From NCBI GenBank assembly GCA_944326335.1, contig CALVDM010000014.1, positions 1-64,000 of the forward strand: a stretch of 64,000 bases of DNA, in the 5' to 3' direction. The notes below the pieces were generated by a model. The model was not told the DNA's origin and made no database searches. It saw only the letters and a program-made list of their open reading frames with translations. Source of the DNA: an uncultured Bacteroidales bacterium (lineage in GTDB: Bacteria; Bacteroidota; Bacteroidia; Bacteroidales; UBA932). Positions 27,727 to 37,892 of this stretch are shown one piece after another. Positions within the stretch are counted from its first letter, which is position 1. Each line of letters opens with the position of its first letter. The position numbers and the translations under genes were made by a program.

Positions 27727-30318
27727 TCAATATTTTATTTCCAGAACTTTCAAACCGTAACCGTCCATGTCCACGCATACCGTCGCGCCGTCCGCCTTTC
27801 CGGTGCGCCTGCCTTCGCTGTCGAGGACGGACATCCCCCTGCACGAGAATTTACCGGACGGCCCGAGCACCGACATGTCCACCTCTACGGAGGCTTCGAC
27901 AGGCTCGTCTATGCTGTTCATCAGTATCACATACAGCCTGCGGGACTTCCTGTCGTCAGCCGTCACGTATTCCACATTCTGGCTGTCCACTTTCACAAGC
28001 CCCTGGCGCATCACAAGGCTGCATTCAGCCCCGAACACCCTCCCCGGGGCGAAACCGTATGTCCTGTGCGGTCCCACCTTGGGGGTGATAAAGCCTTTCG
28101 GGAATCCTATCCTGCCGGAGGAACGCAGCTCCGCCTCGGCCATCAGATAGTCGGTTATCCATCCCACCTGCCACCAGGCGTGATGAGGATATGGTCCGGC
28201 ACCGGCATTCATCGTGTCCCAGTAATAGGACGCCACACCGGTCTTCATGTCCACGAACGCGTCCCGTCCCACTGCCGCAGCCCTTGCCATGTCAAGGAAG
28301 AGCGAATCCCCTGTCATTGCGGACATCCTGACGAACATCCCTGCATGTGAAGCCAGCAGTATCGGTCCCCTGTGGTTGGCTGACCCGAGGACTCCGCCAT
28401 GTTCGAAACCCAGCCCTGCCTGCGCTATCTCCCAGTCTTCCCGTTCAACGCCTTTCACTGTCTTTGTTTCCGTGCCCGGGACAGGATGAGTGTATATCGA
28501 TGTCATGTAGATTTCCGCAGCAGCGACGGCCGCATCCCTGTAGCGGGTGTCTGAAGTGGCGTCATACATTTCGAGAAGGGCCTGCACACCCTGCGCGGTC
28601 GCAAAGTCAGGTGCGAAACGGGTATCCCCGCAGACACCGAGGAAATGCCCTTTCTCCACTGCGTTGCAGATATACCAGTCGGCTCCCTTCTTCGCCGCTT
28701 CAAGATACTTCCCGTCTCCGAGAATCCTGTATGCTATGAGAAGGCCGTAAAATGTAGGACGGAGGTCCCTGACATCCGTGAACATCGGTTCAAGGGAAGC
28801 GTTGTCGTATGCGACTTCCCAGCTTCCGTCCGGTTTCATCCACCTGAGCAGGCAGTCCGCAGCAAGACGCAGGTTCTCCCTGAGGTCCTTTCTCTGCGGC
28901 TCGAAAAGGAGGATGTTGCCCATGTCCATCAGCATATAGTATGTCGTGGCCACAGGCTCGGTGTAAGGCCCCCATTCTTCAGTGAACCTTCCGCTTCTGT
29001 AGAGAAAATATTGCCCGGCGGAAGAGCCGTAGAGGAAACCTTTGTCCGTATTCTGCTGCATCTTCTTGAAATTCTCGGCAAAAGGCAGCCTGTCCGTCGT
29101 GAGGCGCGGGTCTCCCGTCAGTGCCGCAAGCATCCACATGGCACCGTAGTCCGAGTTTTTCATGGCATCCTTCTCCGACCCGTAGACACCGCCAAGGTAA
29201 TCCTGCGCCCCTATGACTGTACCCCTGTAATCGCAGTTCCTCCACATGGAGGTGCTGTCATCCACAAGATACCGGTGCATGGCGTAAAGCCTTCCCGTGA
29301 GAGAAAGCCCGGGCCGTCTGAGCTTCAGGCCGTCCCGGAACCGGTATATGTCGCATACGGCATGCTTGAACACCGTATGCCATCCGGCTTTCGCGAAAGT
29401 GTATCTGAACGAGAAGCAGGTCTCGTCTCCCGCCTCGAGCGAGGAACCTTCCTCACCCAGCACAGGATGGTACAATGTCGGGGTGAATTCCCCGTCCCTG
29501 TTCATGAGCGAAAGGCCGAGCCTCCACACGGAATTGGTCTTCCTGTCTTTCTCCCACGGGTCCCTGCCGTATCCGGGAGCGGCAATGACCGCTGCGGTAT
29601 AGCCTTCCCTGTCCGTCACGAGGGACATCAGCGTCGATGCGGTGCGTTCCCTCGAGACCAGAGGGGCATCCGGAATCCCCTGCCCGTATGCAAGAGCCCT
29701 CACGAAGTCAGGATTGACGGCATCGCCCTGATATATCCCGGGCACGGCGGCCCAGCTGAAACCGTATTTGTCGAATGCCGCGGCAGACGGAGAAGTCAAG
29801 GAATACCATCCGGGCTTCTTCGCCGTCAGGGACATGGTCACCACCACGTCGTTTTTCCAGGTCTTGTCGAGAGACCACCTCTCGCGCACGGCCATCATTT
29901 CGTCTTCATACAGGAACAGCAGACTTCCGTCCTTTTCAACAAGGACCGAGTCCGGGCAATAGACCACGTTCTCACCGGCAACATTGCGCGCCACCGGCGT
30001 ATTGTTCTGCTGCCAGGTCGCAATTATGTACCTGTATTGCGGGTCCGGAAAAATCTCCTCCTTCCCGTCCGCACCATAGACCGGCATTGGCTCTGTCGAA
30101 GGTTTTCCGGAGGCGTAAAGCACCCTGTGCTGATAATCCGCCACACCGAGGCTGTGCCCTCCTACGGAAATCCCGGTGAGCACATAGCCAGCTTCCGCCC
30201 GTTCCCATTCGAGGCTCAGGGAGTCGTTCCCGAGCCTTACGGTGTCCCTGCCATAGGAGACTGCCGAAACCGCCGCCAGCGCGGCAATGAAAAGCATTCT
30301 TATTGCCCTGATATCCAT
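27727..30318 (-). CDS. Large secreted PUL protein, predicted alpha/alpha-toroid enzyme, family not recognised (A)
   Basis: An 863-residue secreted protein with a signal peptide (to about residue 23). An N-terminal beta-sandwich (~25-320) precedes a helical repeat domain (~340-735) and a short C-terminal beta-domain. EDWEIAQAGLGFE (627-639) and PYPHHAWWQVGWITDYL (709-725) match the spacing and residues of the neighbouring 24301-27720 protein, and KYLEAAKKGA matches its KYLDAAEYGA. It lacks that protein's extra N-terminal binding domain. The gene starts 9 bases after the DUF5017 gene and ends 6 bases before its paralogue. The fold and location suggest a glycosidase or lyase; no activity can be read from the sequence. 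Confidence 0.75.
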   Translation of the reverse strand: MDIRAIRMLFIAALAAVSAVSYGRDTVRLGNDSLSLEWERAEAGYVLTGISVGGHSLGVADYQHRVLYASGKPSTEPMPVYGADGKEEIFPDPQYRYIIATWQQNNTPVARNVAGENVVYCPDSVLVEKDGSLLFLYEDEMMAVRERWSLDKTWKNDVVVTMSLTAKKPGWYSLTSPSAAAFDKYGFSWAAVPGIYQGDAVNPDFVRALAYGQGIPDAPLVSRERTASTLMSLVTDREGYTAAVIAAPGYGRDPWEKDRKTNSVWRLGLSLMNRDGEFTPTLYHPVLGEEGSSLEAGDETCFSFRYTFAKAGWHTVFKHAVCDIYRFRDGLKLRRPGLSLTGRLYAMHRYLVDDSTSMWRNCDYRGTVIGAQDYLGGVYGSEKDAMKNSDYGAMWMLAALTGDPRLTTDRLPFAENFKKMQQNTDKGFLYGSSAGQYFLYRSGRFTEEWGPYTEPVATTYYMLMDMGNILLFEPQRKDLRENLRLAADCLLRWMKPDGSWEVAYDNASLEPMFTDVRDLRPTFYGLLIAYRILGDGKYLEAAKKGADWYICNAVEKGHFLGVCGDTRFAPDFATAQGVQALLEMYDATSDTRYRDAAVAAAEIYMTSIYTHPVPGTETKTVKGVEREDWEIAQAGLGFEHGGVLGSANHRGPILLASHAGMFVRMSAMTGDSLFLDMARAAAVGRDAFVDMKTGVASYYWDTMNAGAGPYPHHAWWQVGWITDYLMAEAELRSSGRIGFPKGFITPKVGPHRTYGFAPGRVFGAECSLVMRQGLVKVDSQNVEYVTADDRKSRRLYVILMNSIDEPVEASVEVDMSVLGPSGKFSCRGMSVLDSEGRRTGKADGATVCVDMDGYGLKVLEIKY

Positions 30319-30327
30319 GACCGCAGG

Positions 30328-31245
30328 CTATTCAATGTCTTCTGCCGGAAGGACAGTAACGGTCACTGAAGCCGTGCTCGTGCTTCCCCCGGTGTACCAT
30401 ATCGACGAAGTCTCGAAGACTGCCGTGTATGTCCCGGGCTCGGTGTAGGTATAGGTGTAGGAACTGATGTCCGTGTCTATCCCCTTCACGGGCACTCCTG
30501 TGTCGGCAGGGACATTTATCGAGAAAGCCGGAGATATTACCCATGAATCGCTTTGGCTCGGAACTGCATTCTCAAGATCAGAAAACAGGATACGCCCTTG
30601 ATTTGTATCTACCGCATTAGGTACTTTGGTCCAATTCGAAAGGGTAGAAAAATCAGCCACATGAGACATCTCACCGGAAGGGGACTCAACATCAACACTT
30701 GCTGTCCTGACAATCCATTGGAATTGCCCGGCTCTTGTTTCGTCCTGATAGTCAAAATAATGAAAAGCTATGTTAATATTGTCTTTAGGATCAACGCTAC
30801 CGGTTTTTTCGGTCAGAAACTCATTGATATTCTGAAGCCCTGACGAAGTGTTGTCATGACCGAAGGCGGCTTCATAATCAATATCTTCCAATTTATGCCA
30901 AGTCGCTGCATTTATGCTCTCCAAGTCCTTTCCTCCGTTATAATCAGTTGATACAAGGACTTCTATACTCGGAGAATAAGTATTGTTACGCATAAAATGA
31001 GTAAATTCAAAATACAGGATTCCGGCTCTTGTGTAATTGTTCTTGTCGGCATATTTGTGTCCGTATTCCCCGGAATAGAACACTATGTTGTCCGGATCTC
31101 CCTCGAATGTGAATGTGACAGGGTCGCCTGCCCTGTATTCAGTCTTGTCTGTAGTGACGGTTATCGAAGGGTCCGGCGCCTCGTACTTTGCGCAGGAGAC
31201 GGCGGCAAGGGCCGACACCGCGAAAATTGCAGTTATCTTTTTCAT
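30328..31245 (-). CDS. DUF5017 surface glycan-binding lipoprotein (SusE-position)
   Basis: A 305-residue lipoprotein (AAVSC, C18) in the position of SusE-type binding proteins, directly after susD. DUF5017 layout is visible: an N-terminal PKD-like segment (ITVTTDKTEYRAGDPVTFTF), a middle jelly-roll, and a second PKD-like repeat at the end (YTYTEPGTYTAVF). It probably presents the PUL glycan to SusCD. I begin at the ATG at 31245 (MKKITAIFA), not at 31257. The middle, 30601-31080, is about 41% GC by hand count against about 57% at the end, as if the ligand-binding part had been exchanged. Confidence 0.85.
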   Translation of the reverse strand: MKKITAIFAVSALAAVSCAKYEAPDPSITVTTDKTEYRAGDPVTFTFEGDPDNIVFYSGEYGHKYADKNNYTRAGILYFEFTHFMRNNTYSPSIEVLVSTDYNGGKDLESINAATWHKLEDIDYEAAFGHDNTSSGLQNINEFLTEKTGSVDPKDNINIAFHYFDYQDETRAGQFQWIVRTASVDVESPSGEMSHVADFSTLSNWTKVPNAVDTNQGRILFSDLENAVPSQSDSWVISPAFSINVPADTGVPVKGIDTDISSYTYTYTEPGTYTAVFETSSIWYTGGSTSTASVTVTVLPAEDIE

Positions 31246-31294
31246 TGTCAATATCATATTGTCGTAAGTCCAATAATTTAGTGTAATCCGGAGG

Positions 31295-32962
31295 CTACCA
31301 GCCAGGGTTCTGCTTCATCTTCTTGTTCACGGTAAGCTCCGTGTTCGGAATCGGGAACAGGACATTGCGCCACGTGGTGTTCTGCCCTGCCCTTGCGCAA
31401 TACTGGTAGACAGCCTGAGGGGCCGTGGCCATGACATCTTTCGACAGTTGATCCATCGTTTCTACATACACTCCCCAACGGATGAGGTCCCATTTGCGCT
31501 GCCCCTCGAAACAGAGCTCCCGGAAACGCTCGTCCCTGACTGCCTGCCTGAAATCTTCACGTGAAAGATTTTCGGGAAGGTCGCATACGGGATTCGGGGT
31601 GTAGACATCGAAGCCGTAGGCCCTTCTGCGCACCTGGTTCACGGCATCGTATGCTTCGGCGTTCGGCTTTTCCAGAGACTCGTTGATGGCCTCCGCCTTC
31701 ATGAGGAGTACGTCGGCGTAGCGCATGAGAGGGAAATTGGTGCCGGTGTAAAGCTGTGCAAGAGTGCCAGGCTCGTAGGTCACGAAACGGCCTGCATCCC
31801 TGTCCCAGTCGACCCTTCTCCATTTGCCCGGATTGCGCTTCCAGATATTCACCTCTTTAGATTCATCGCTCAAATCCACCAATGTGGAGATGTCCGTGTC
31901 GGAATCATAGCTTACCTGGAAATCGGCTATGGCCCAGTCCCGGCGCAGGTCGCCCTCACCGAAGGCATCGAAGAGTTTTTTCTGGGCGGTTATAGGGCCG
32001 CCTGAGTAGCCCAGGGACTCGTCGCGGCAAAGGATTCCGTTCTCAACACCCACAGAGCCGGCGAGGTCCTCGGCGCCTATCTTGTTGCCGTACATGCCCA
32101 CTTCCCATATCACTTCCTTCGACTCGTTTATGTTCTGAACCTGATTCAGGAATATCTGCCGGTAGCCCTTGCCGTCAGTGGTGTTCAGGGAGTGTTTCCC
32201 CGAAGATATCACTTCATTGGCGTAGAAAAGGGCCTGCTTGTAATAATCCATGGCGTCTTCGTCAGGATTGTCAGGGTCGTTGAGAGGAGCACCCGCCATC
32301 TTCAGATAGACACGTGCGAGGACGGCCTGTACCCCTGTCCTGGAAATCCTCTCGTTGGAGCCGAGCACGTCGATGTCAAGGACGAGCTTTTCCGCCTCTG
32401 TCATATCCTTGACAATCTGGCCGTAGATGGTCTCGAGGGAAGACTGCTCGAGATAAGGCTCGTCAGGGGATGTGGTAGGGGTAAGCTTGAGCGGGACTTC
32501 TCCGAAACATGTCGTGAGCAGGAAATAATAGTATCCCCTCATGAAAAGAGCTTCCCCGAGAATAGCCTTCACGTTCGCCGTCTGGGCCTCGATATCCTTT
32601 CCGTCGAAGCTTGCAATAAGGAAGTTCGCACGGCTCACGCCTTCATAGAGAATCTCCCAGAGACGCCCTATGTCGAGGTCGGCAGCATCGAACGTGCCGT
32701 GCCTGATGTTGTCCACAAGGAAGCTGTTCGTGTAGGAGAACTCGTCGCTAAGCACGAAAAAGCCGAAAAGACCCTTGCTGTACATTCGTCCGTTTGTGTC
32801 GATGAGGCGGTTGTACACGCCGTAGAGGGCGTTTGTCATCTCCTCCTCGTTCTCGTAGTAATAGTCCGGGGTCATGAAGTCCGGCTCCCTCTCGAGGAAG
32901 GAACACGAGGAGGCGCACATGAGAGCCAGTGCCAGTGATATGGCCGATAGTATTTTTTTCAT
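31295..32962 (-). CDS. susD: SusD-family starch-binding-like outer-membrane lipoprotein
   Basis: A 555-residue SusD/RagB lipoprotein (signal ending CASSC, C20). The N-terminal SusD-like TPR region (about 25-250) has FLEREPDFMTPDYYYENEEEMTNALYG, and the C-terminal RagB domain ends in NKKMKQNPGW, both typical. It forms the lid of the SusC transporter and binds the imported glycan. It starts 27 bases after susC. Confidence 0.95.
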   Translation of the reverse strand: MKKILSAISLALALMCASSCSFLEREPDFMTPDYYYENEEEMTNALYGVYNRLIDTNGRMYSKGLFGFFVLSDEFSYTNSFLVDNIRHGTFDAADLDIGRLWEILYEGVSRANFLIASFDGKDIEAQTANVKAILGEALFMRGYYYFLLTTCFGEVPLKLTPTTSPDEPYLEQSSLETIYGQIVKDMTEAEKLVLDIDVLGSNERISRTGVQAVLARVYLKMAGAPLNDPDNPDEDAMDYYKQALFYANEVISSGKHSLNTTDGKGYRQIFLNQVQNINESKEVIWEVGMYGNKIGAEDLAGSVGVENGILCRDESLGYSGGPITAQKKLFDAFGEGDLRRDWAIADFQVSYDSDTDISTLVDLSDESKEVNIWKRNPGKWRRVDWDRDAGRFVTYEPGTLAQLYTGTNFPLMRYADVLLMKAEAINESLEKPNAEAYDAVNQVRRRAYGFDVYTPNPVCDLPENLSREDFRQAVRDERFRELCFEGQRKWDLIRWGVYVETMDQLSKDVMATAPQAVYQYCARAGQNTTWRNVLFPIPNTELTVNKKMKQNPGW

Positions 32963-32989
32963 CTTGCTGTCTTGTTATTCGTTATCACA

Positions 32990-35900
32990 TCAGAAAGAAA
33001 CCTCTACACCTCCGGTTATGGTCATTGCACGAGGATATGCGGACCAGTCGAATGCCGGTGTGAGTGCGGCCGGCCTTGTCGACACCTCAGGGTCGAAACC
33101 GGTATATTTCGTCCATGTGAACAGGTTCTGCCCCGACACATATACCCTGAGCGACTTCACCTTTATCTTCTGCATCCATCTGGTAGGGAAACGGTAACCT
33201 ATCGAAACAGTCTTGAGCCTCAGGTAGGAACCGTCCTCGATTGTCCTGTCGGAGTAGACTGCCGGGCCCTGTCCGCCCGCCCTGTAGAGGGTGTTGGAAG
33301 GATTCTCCGGTGTCCATCTGTCAGCATAGGAGGCGAACATGTTCAGGGACTGGCGGGCGGTAGGCTCCCCGGCCTCGAAGACTATCCTGTTGGCGTTCAT
33401 TATCTGGCCTCCGTAGCTCCACTGGAAATAGATGCTAAGATCGAGATTCTTCCACTGGAAATAGTTGTTGAAACCTCCGATGTGGTCCGGATTCGGATTC
33501 CCGATGACGGTCTGGTCGTATGTGTTCACCTCTCCGTCTCCGTTGATGTCCTTGTACTTTATGTCTCCCGGCTGCACGGTCTCCCTCGGGTCGCCGTTGT
33601 TCGGGATACCGTCCTTGAGGACATAGGTTTCCCCAACCTTGTCGAAATCCTCATACTGGTATATCCCGTCGAACAGGTAGCCGTAGAACATGGCTATCGG
33701 CTGCCCCGGTATCGCTATGTAAGGATATGCGTTGTTGAAGTTGCCCCATGTCACCCTCGTCGCAAGGCTCGGCTCGTCCTCATTCAGGCCGAGCACCTTG
33801 TTGCGGTTGAACGAGATGTTGAAGCTCGAAGTCCAGAGGAAGTCTTTCGTCTGGATATTCCTCGTGTCTATCGTAATCTCGAGCCCCGTGTTCGAGACGC
33901 TTCCCACGTTCTTGTAGGCGGTAAGGAAGCCCATGCTCGGGGCAAGTGTTGCATTCAGGAGCAGGTCGCGGGTGTGCTTGTAGTACCAGTCTATTGTCGC
34001 CGATATCCTGTCGTCGATGAACCCGAGGTCGAGACCCACATTCACCTGGTCCGTGGTCTCCCACTTCAGTTTCTTGTTGCCCAGCACCTTCGGGACGACT
34101 CCCTTGTCCGGTACATTGCCGAATGCGTAGCCGGAATCGGTCGTTATCTGCATGGAGGTGTAGGAAGCGTAGTCGGTGACCCTGTTGTTACCGGTGGAAC
34201 CGTAGCCTGCACGCAGCTTACCGGTGCTCCACCACGGGATGTTGTTTTTCACGAAATTCTCGCGGGCGAAAGACCAAGCCGCCGACACGGACGGGAAATA
34301 TGCCCATCTGTTCTCCTTCGAGAACTTGGAGGAGGCGTCGGCACGGAAGGATGCGGTTATCAGATACTTGGACTTGTAGTTGTAGTCCACCCTCGCAAGG
34401 AATGACATGAGGCCGTTCGAAGTGGAGGTGACAGGCGCCCTGGTTATCTCTCCGTCGTCTATGCCGTCTATCCCGAGAGATTCGTTAGGGATATTCACGG
34501 AATAGATTGCATCCGAATGATATGCGGCATTCTGGAGGGTGAATCCTCCGAGAAGCTTCAGATTGTGGTTCTTGCTGAGCTTCGGGCTCCATGTCAGGAT
34601 GTTCTCGTTCAGCATGTTAGTGCGGTCGATATTGGTAATCGAACCGTTCACTTTCTCGTTGGTGTACCTGTGTCCGGCCCTCGAGCTCGAGTTGAAGAAC
34701 ACGTCCCTGCGCTGGTCAATCCTGTTGTAGCCGCCCGTGACCTTCAGCACGAGGTTGTCGAGGATTTTCCACTCGAAATAGGCGTTAGCGATGAAATTGT
34801 ACGTGTAGAGCGGATTGTACTCGTTCGTGGCCGACATGAGAGGGTTCACGCGGTAGTCGGCATTCGGGTCGGTCTCGTCATCGAAAAGGGAGCTGACAAG
34901 GTTCTCGTTGTTCACGCTCGAAACCGGACGGTAGCCCAGCATGCTGTACATGAGGCTCGTCGTAGGACTCGAATTCTGGTCCGAAACCACGGTACCGTAT
35001 TTCTTGGTGTAGGTGTAGTTCAGGTTGAGACCTATGCGCAGCTTGGGATTTATCACCTGGTCTATGACGGCACGGCCCTGATATTTCTGGTAGCCGCTGT
35101 TGATGATTATACCTTCCTGGTCGTTTATCGACCCCGAGATGGAATACCTCGTCTTCTCGTTGCCGCCGCGGATGGAGATGTTGTGGTTATGCACCAGGGC
35201 ATCCCTGAAAAGCATGTCCTGCCAGTTTATCCCCTTGATGTTCTTGTAATAGTCGAGAGTCCTCGCGTTCGCGGCTCCCTCATTGAGATAGAGCCTCGAA
35301 TATCTGTCGTAGTCGAGATCCATCTGATAGAGCACGAACTCATACGGGTCCATCATGTCCATGCGCTTGGTCACAGTCTGGACTCCCACCCAGCCGTTGT
35401 ATGTGATGGTCGGAGCACCGACATGGCCTTTCTTCGTGGTGATGAGAACGACTCCGTTAGCTCCGCGGGCACCGTAGATGGCAGTTGCGGAAGCATCTTT
35501 CAGGATGTCTATCGATTCGATCTCCTCCGGATTTATCATTGTGGAACCTACAGACGACTCCATCGGGAAACCGTCCACGACATAGAGAGGGGAATTATCC
35601 TGTGTAACAGAGTTGTTTCCCCTTATGACTATGTTCAGGTCGCTGCCCGGCTGGCCGTCGGATGAAGTCACCGACACTCCGGCCACACGCCCGGCAAGCA
35701 TCTCCTCGAAGTTCGCCACCGGAGCCTTTATCATCTCCTCAACGTTTGCCTTGCCTATGGAGCCGGTCAGGTCCTGGCGGGTGGTGGTGCCGTAGCCTAT
35801 GACCACGACCTCGTCAAGGAGCTCCGAATCGGTCTGCAGGCGGATGGTGATTCTGCTTTCGTTGCCCAAAGTGATATTTTCTGTCTTGTAACCTATGCAG

Positions 35901-36187
35901 GACACCTGCAACTCCTTGTCCGAAGGAGCGAGGCTTATGGTGAAATTCCCGTCAAGGTCGCTTATGGCGCCGTCGTTCTTCCCGACTATGGAGATGTAGG
36001 CGCCTATCACCGGTTCCCCGCTCGAGAAATCAGTGACGATTCCGGACAGAGTCCTTTCAGACTGGTCTGCCCGGGATGCAGCGGCATCCGTACGGGCCGG
36101 GAACAGTCCGCAAAGCAAGAGGCACACGGCCGCGGAAATGAGGAAACGGCCGCATGACAGACTGTCTTTCTTCAAAAATTCATTCAT
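32990..36187 (-). CDS. susC: SusC-family TonB-dependent outer-membrane transporter
   Basis: A 1065-residue TonB-linked importer. After a signal peptide (to about residue 36) come a carboxypeptidase-regulatory-like beta-sandwich (~46-118), the SusC plug with DEVVVIGYGTTTRQDLTGSI (~125-145), and a 22-strand barrel. No N-terminal STN domain is present, so it is not a FecA-type signal transducer. It pairs with the following susD and defines the locus as a PUL. The gene starts 37 bases after the SSS symporter gene. Confidence 0.96.
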   Translation of the reverse strand: MNEFLKKDSLSCGRFLISAAVCLLLCGLFPARTDAAASRADQSERTLSGIVTDFSSGEPVIGAYISIVGKNDGAISDLDGNFTISLAPSDKELQVSCIGYKTENITLGNESRITIRLQTDSELLDEVVVIGYGTTTRQDLTGSIGKANVEEMIKAPVANFEEMLAGRVAGVSVTSSDGQPGSDLNIVIRGNNSVTQDNSPLYVVDGFPMESSVGSTMINPEEIESIDILKDASATAIYGARGANGVVLITTKKGHVGAPTITYNGWVGVQTVTKRMDMMDPYEFVLYQMDLDYDRYSRLYLNEGAANARTLDYYKNIKGINWQDMLFRDALVHNHNISIRGGNEKTRYSISGSINDQEGIIINSGYQKYQGRAVIDQVINPKLRIGLNLNYTYTKKYGTVVSDQNSSPTTSLMYSMLGYRPVSSVNNENLVSSLFDDETDPNADYRVNPLMSATNEYNPLYTYNFIANAYFEWKILDNLVLKVTGGYNRIDQRRDVFFNSSSRAGHRYTNEKVNGSITNIDRTNMLNENILTWSPKLSKNHNLKLLGGFTLQNAAYHSDAIYSVNIPNESLGIDGIDDGEITRAPVTSTSNGLMSFLARVDYNYKSKYLITASFRADASSKFSKENRWAYFPSVSAAWSFARENFVKNNIPWWSTGKLRAGYGSTGNNRVTDYASYTSMQITTDSGYAFGNVPDKGVVPKVLGNKKLKWETTDQVNVGLDLGFIDDRISATIDWYYKHTRDLLLNATLAPSMGFLTAYKNVGSVSNTGLEITIDTRNIQTKDFLWTSSFNISFNRNKVLGLNEDEPSLATRVTWGNFNNAYPYIAIPGQPIAMFYGYLFDGIYQYEDFDKVGETYVLKDGIPNNGDPRETVQPGDIKYKDINGDGEVNTYDQTVIGNPNPDHIGGFNNYFQWKNLDLSIYFQWSYGGQIMNANRIVFEAGEPTARQSLNMFASYADRWTPENPSNTLYRAGGQGPAVYSDRTIEDGSYLRLKTVSIGYRFPTRWMQKIKVKSLRVYVSGQNLFTWTKYTGFDPEVSTRPAALTPAFDWSAYPRAMTITGGVEVSF

Positions 36188-36224
36188 GACAATTCATTTG
36201 TTGGTTATTCAGTTATCATACAGG

Positions 36225-37892
36225 TTATCTTTTGCATGCCCTGGAACGGAAAAGCAGCGAGCCTCCGATGATGCATATCACCGCCCCGACACTCACCGAT
36301 GCCGGCCAGTCGTTGCCGGACATTATCCCGAGCACGACTATGACGGCTCCTGATATGGCGAGAGCCGTCCCGAGCACACGGGTGGTGAAACGGTCGGTGC
36401 TCCTGCTCTCCTCGGTGTCTGCAGGGACTTCCGATGCTGCCTTGCGGCTCCTGAGAGCGGCATATCCCTCGTAGCGCGGGTCCGTGAAATTCTTCCGCCA
36501 CAGCACTGTCTCTATGACAGCCAGCATTATCACAGGTATGAGAGCCCCGGTCATCATCTCCCATTCCCTGTCGAGCGAGAACCCGAAGACATACGGGGTC
36601 ACGAACTTGAAGAACAGGTTTATGGCAAGACTGGAGAAAGTGACACCGAGTATGGTGCCCGAAGTCTGCCTTCTGGAGAAGAGGGACCATATCACCGGCA
36701 GGTATATAGGCACGCCTGTCAATGCAGCCACGCTTATGACCACGTTCACGATGCCTCCCATGGACTTTATCAGAAGGGCCACGACTATGGCAAGCAGGCC
36801 GAAGCACAGGGTCGATATCCTCGCCACCCTGATGAGTGTCCTGTCTGTGGAGGACGGTCTGAGGCGGCGGAAAATGTCGTTCGTGAACACTCCTGCAGAG
36901 ATGTTGAGGGTTGCGTTGAGGGAGCTTGCTGTCGCGAATATCATCCCGCCGAGCATGAGCCCGAGCATCCCGTCAGGCATGGCTTCCTTGCACATGAGCA
37001 GATATGCATCCTCGTTCTGAAGCCCGGTCAGCCCCGGATTGAAAATGCGGTATATCATCGGAGGGAGCATCCACAGTATCGGACTCACGAGATAGAGCGC
37101 ACCGAAAAGCCAGCCGACCTTCCTGGAGTCCTTTTCCGTCTTCACCGAAGTGTAACGCTGCACGTACGCCCAGTTGCCCCCGAGGAAGAACATGTTGTAT
37201 ATGCAGAATGCGAATATGAAGCCCGGGGTGTATTCGCCCTCGAAAAGCTTGAAGAACCCTTCCGGAGCCTTCTCGAAGAATGTCTCCACACCGCCTATCT
37301 TGCCGAACGACAGCGGAATCACAATCACGAGGGCGGCGAACAGTATCACGAACTGCAGTACATCCGTCACCACCACTCCCCTGAGTCCTCCGACCGCGAC
37401 ATATATCATGCGGAGCGCACCGAGGACGAGAATGGATGTCGTGAAAGGGATGCCGGCAGCCACCTCTATGATTTTGGCCACCGGATAAAGGAAGGAGCCG
37501 GTAGTGAATATGGACACCGCCAGGAAGATATACGTGTAGGTCTTCTGGGTGTTCACCCCGAACCGCTCCGTGATGTACTCGGCGGCCGTCAGGTTATGGG
37601 TCCTGTGCCACCTCGGGGCTATCCATGTGCCGACCGCGAAACCGGCCACGGCCATGGTCAGCTGTATGATGATGGCAACGAGCCCGTACGAATAGGCTAT
37701 CGAGCCCCATACCACGAATGTCCCTGCCGAGAAGAATCCCATGAACAGAGAAAGTCCGCTCATGGCCCACGGCACATTTCCTCCACCTGCAAAGAAACTC
37801 TTCAGGTCCTTCCCGGTGCGGGAGAACGATATGCCGGTGATGAGGACACCGGCCGAAAAAAGCAATATTGTGATGAAATCGAGGATACTCAT
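36225..37892 (-). CDS. SSS-family sodium/solute symporter
   Basis: A membrane protein of 555 residues with about 13-14 hydrophobic segments in the sodium:solute symporter (SSF) pattern (for example FFAGGGNVPWAMSGLSLFMGFFSAGTF near 32-58). I use the ATG at 37892 (MSILDFITIL), which overlaps the stop of the FAD oxidoreductase gene in ATGA (37889-37892); an upstream in-frame ATG would add 11 unlikely residues. Sialic-acid, sugar and uronate transporters occur in this family. Lying between a cytoplasmic oxidoreductase and SusCD, it probably carries the released monosaccharide or acid across the inner membrane. Confidence 0.9.
   Translation of the reverse strand: MSILDFITILLFSAGVLITGISFSRTGKDLKSFFAGGGNVPWAMSGLSLFMGFFSAGTFVVWGSIAYSYGLVAIIIQLTMAVAGFAVGTWIAPRWHRTHNLTAAEYITERFGVNTQKTYTYIFLAVSIFTTGSFLYPVAKIIEVAAGIPFTTSILVLGALRMIYVAVGGLRGVVVTDVLQFVILFAALVIVIPLSFGKIGGVETFFEKAPEGFFKLFEGEYTPGFIFAFCIYNMFFLGGNWAYVQRYTSVKTEKDSRKVGWLFGALYLVSPILWMLPPMIYRIFNPGLTGLQNEDAYLLMCKEAMPDGMLGLMLGGMIFATASSLNATLNISAGVFTNDIFRRLRPSSTDRTLIRVARISTLCFGLLAIVVALLIKSMGGIVNVVISVAALTGVPIYLPVIWSLFSRRQTSGTILGVTFSSLAINLFFKFVTPYVFGFSLDREWEMMTGALIPVIMLAVIETVLWRKNFTDPRYEGYAALRSRKAASEVPADTEESRSTDRFTTRVLGTALAISGAVIVVLGIMSGNDWPASVSVGAVICIIGGSLLFRSRACKR

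Noticed and set aside
28645-30369. A 574-codon plus-strand open frame
   Set aside because: It is fully antisense to the secreted PUL protein at 27727-30318 and has no domain; long antisense frames are common in this GC-rich DNA.
32972-34405. A 477-codon plus-strand frame
   Set aside because: Antisense to susC, which has clear plug and barrel motifs.
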